Shown: piece by piece, positions 62,691 to 64,000 of the stretch | Layout: each line of letters starts with the position of its first letter | How positions within the stretch are numbered: position 1 is the first letter of the stretch | Assembly: GCF_019578655.1 (NCBI RefSeq) | Contig: NC_063257.1 | Span: forward strand, 9,424,001-9,488,000 | Length of the DNA: 64,000 nucleotides | Direction: 5' to 3' | Source: Ricinus communis | Taxonomy: Eukaryota > Streptophyta > Magnoliopsida > Malpighiales > Euphorbiaceae | The notes under the pieces: generated by a model | Databases searched by the model: none | Told to the model about the DNA's origin: nothing | The model's input: only the letters and a program-made list of their open reading frames with translations | Program-made: the position numbers and the translations under genes

Positions 62691-63928
62691 GCAAAAAAGT
62701 AGCAAAATATAATAGAATTGTATCCAAATATGTCCATGCTTAGAAATGAAATCATTTTTATGCAGTCAACTCAGCTCTCTATTTATAGGATGACATTCAA
62801 TATATAGGATTGGCCACTTGTGGAACATAGGATGAATGTGTTATGTTCATTATTAAATCTTAGATACCTCAAAACATTTTTGGTACTTTGGTGTACAATT
62901 AAAAACCATCTTACTAGATCCTTCAGAAAAAGAAAAAAAAAAAAAAAAACCATCTTACTAGATTTCCAACTTTATTTATAGTTTTTGATACAATGATATC
63001 CTAAGAATTATTACTGCCTAAGCTGAGATGATGAAATAGTGGGATAGCTATTTTCTTTGATGACCACCACCATGCTGAAAAGATGGAAATGGACTGTATT
63101 CTTGGTTAAGATCCCAACTGCTTGAAGCTTTGGGATTAGTTCTTCAATTAAGTAGGGTGGGATTTGATAAAAGGGGAAAACTGCATATAGAGCAGCACTA
63201 CTGTACTTATTATGAACTCAGGACTCAGACCATTTTAGACCAAAGAGATGCCCTAAAAATTTGACACTCATGTACCTTGATTAAAAAGGCAAGCACTTTC
63301 CTGCCAAAGCATGTAAGAGAAATAGGCCCATGTAGTATTGCTTTCTCACTTGCATTTGGTTTTCTTCTTCTTTTTGTTTTTTTTTTTTTTTTTTTTCCTT
63401 TTGCTGCCTTTTGAAATCTGACTTCGACAGGATCAAAGTAAATCATGCTTTCTCCAAAAGTATATTTCAAAAAGTAGAAACAATAAAAAAAGAAATTAAA
63501 ATTTCTAAAAATAGGGTGTTTTTCATGATAATGTCTACTTTTGCTTACTATATACGAGCTCTAGCTCCGAACCTAAATCCACTTTCATTTAGAATGAAAA
63601 TAAAATTAATCTCAAATAAATAAATATAATTCAAAGATATCCTTTATTCTTAGCTCTTCTTTAATATTCAAATTGGTAAAGCTTTAGAAAATAATATATA
63701 TATATATATATTAATGGACCGACATGTAAGTCATGAATAAGAGAAACAAAGCAGCAAATGGTGAGGCAACAGTTGCATTGCACCGCCTACCACTATCACC
63801 CATAATACACTCCACTTACTGAGTGGATAATTATTCATAATAAAGACACACACAATAATACGAAAGAGTGGCCGACAGTTGCATGTGAAACACAATTATA
63901 CAGAAGAGTGGCCGACAGTTGCATGTGA
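62691..63928. other. Convergent spacer right of the WD40 gene
   Basis: The WD40 3' UTR is followed by AT-rich DNA with a T-run near 63377-63396 and an AT microsatellite at about 63692-63711. A 40-bp tandem duplication containing agagtggccgacagttgcat occurs at 63865-63888 and again at 63905-63928, just beside the predicted stop of a minus-strand gene. Confidence 0.55.
63850..63928. repeat. Two-copy 40-bp tandem repeat
   Basis: The 24-base core agagtggccgac...gcatgtga is identical in both copies. The preceding acacaat(a/t)atac word is near-identical, so the whole ~40-bp unit was duplicated head to tail. Confidence 0.85.
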
Positions 63929-64000
63929 TCAGAAGACGTCATCATATGAGTCATCATATGAGTCATCATCCATTGACTGGGAGTCTTGCATGAGAGCAAT
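63929..64000 (-). CDS. Possible C-terminal end of a minus-strand gene (cut by window edge)
   Basis: Read on the minus strand from base 64000, 23 codons stay open and end in TGA at 63931-63929. They give IALMQDSQSMDDDSYDDSYDDVF, a strongly acidic tail with a repeated DDSY unit that looks like a natural protein end. The first codon is complete at 64000, so more coding sequence may lie to the right. Short length and repeat content leave real doubt. I cannot name the family. A PORR-domain protein would fit the Arabidopsis gene order, but that is only a guess. Confidence 0.4.
   Translation of the reverse strand: MALMQDSQSMDDDSYDDSYDDVF

Overview
The window reads as nuclear DNA of a dicotyledonous plant. 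Genes are split by AT-rich introns with GT-AG borders, spacers are AT-rich and full of poly-A/T runs and microsatellites, and the proteins are plant families: exocyst SEC6, an AP2/ERF factor, splicing helicase PRP16, a SERK receptor kinase, a plant IST1-like protein and the nuclear-encoded chloroplast ATP synthase delta subunit. The protein sequences look rosid-like. I suspect Malpighiales, but I cannot prove the species.

Layout from left to right: the 3' part of SEC6 (+, ends 6457); a repeat-rich spacer; a short intronless ERF gene (+, 10470-10919); the 17-exon PRP16 gene (-, 19378-11831); about 6 kb of spacer with a foldback Mutator-like element (22870-24054); a two-exon unknown small gene (-, 26120-25598); about 10 kb of spacer with a decayed RNase H fragment, a second foldback element (29278-30350) and a probable fossil of an organellar group II intron (30840-30877); an 11-exon SERK gene (+, 36461-42690); a 6-exon IST1-like gene (-, 47484-44412); intronless ATPD (-, 50905-50150); a tandem array of nine ~551-bp units plus two short units (51996-57398); an 11-exon WD40 gene of the AAMP/Sqt1 type (+, 58121-62690); and probably the last codons of a minus-strand gene at the right edge. 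All multi-exon models were joined by reading splice sites and codon phase. They close in frame, with lengths close to those I recall for their families (PRP16 1287 aa, SERK 627 aa, IST1-like 531 aa, WD40 394 aa).

These are independent eukaryotic genes, not an operon. SEC6, SERK and the WD40 gene recall the Arabidopsis neighbours At1g71820, At1g71830 and At1g71840, so the window looks like an expanded, interleaved version of an old gene neighbourhood. I found no defence-like or other wholly new system. The strongest non-genic signals are the homogeneous satellite array, the two foldback elements with perfect 9-bp target duplications, and the group II intron fossil.
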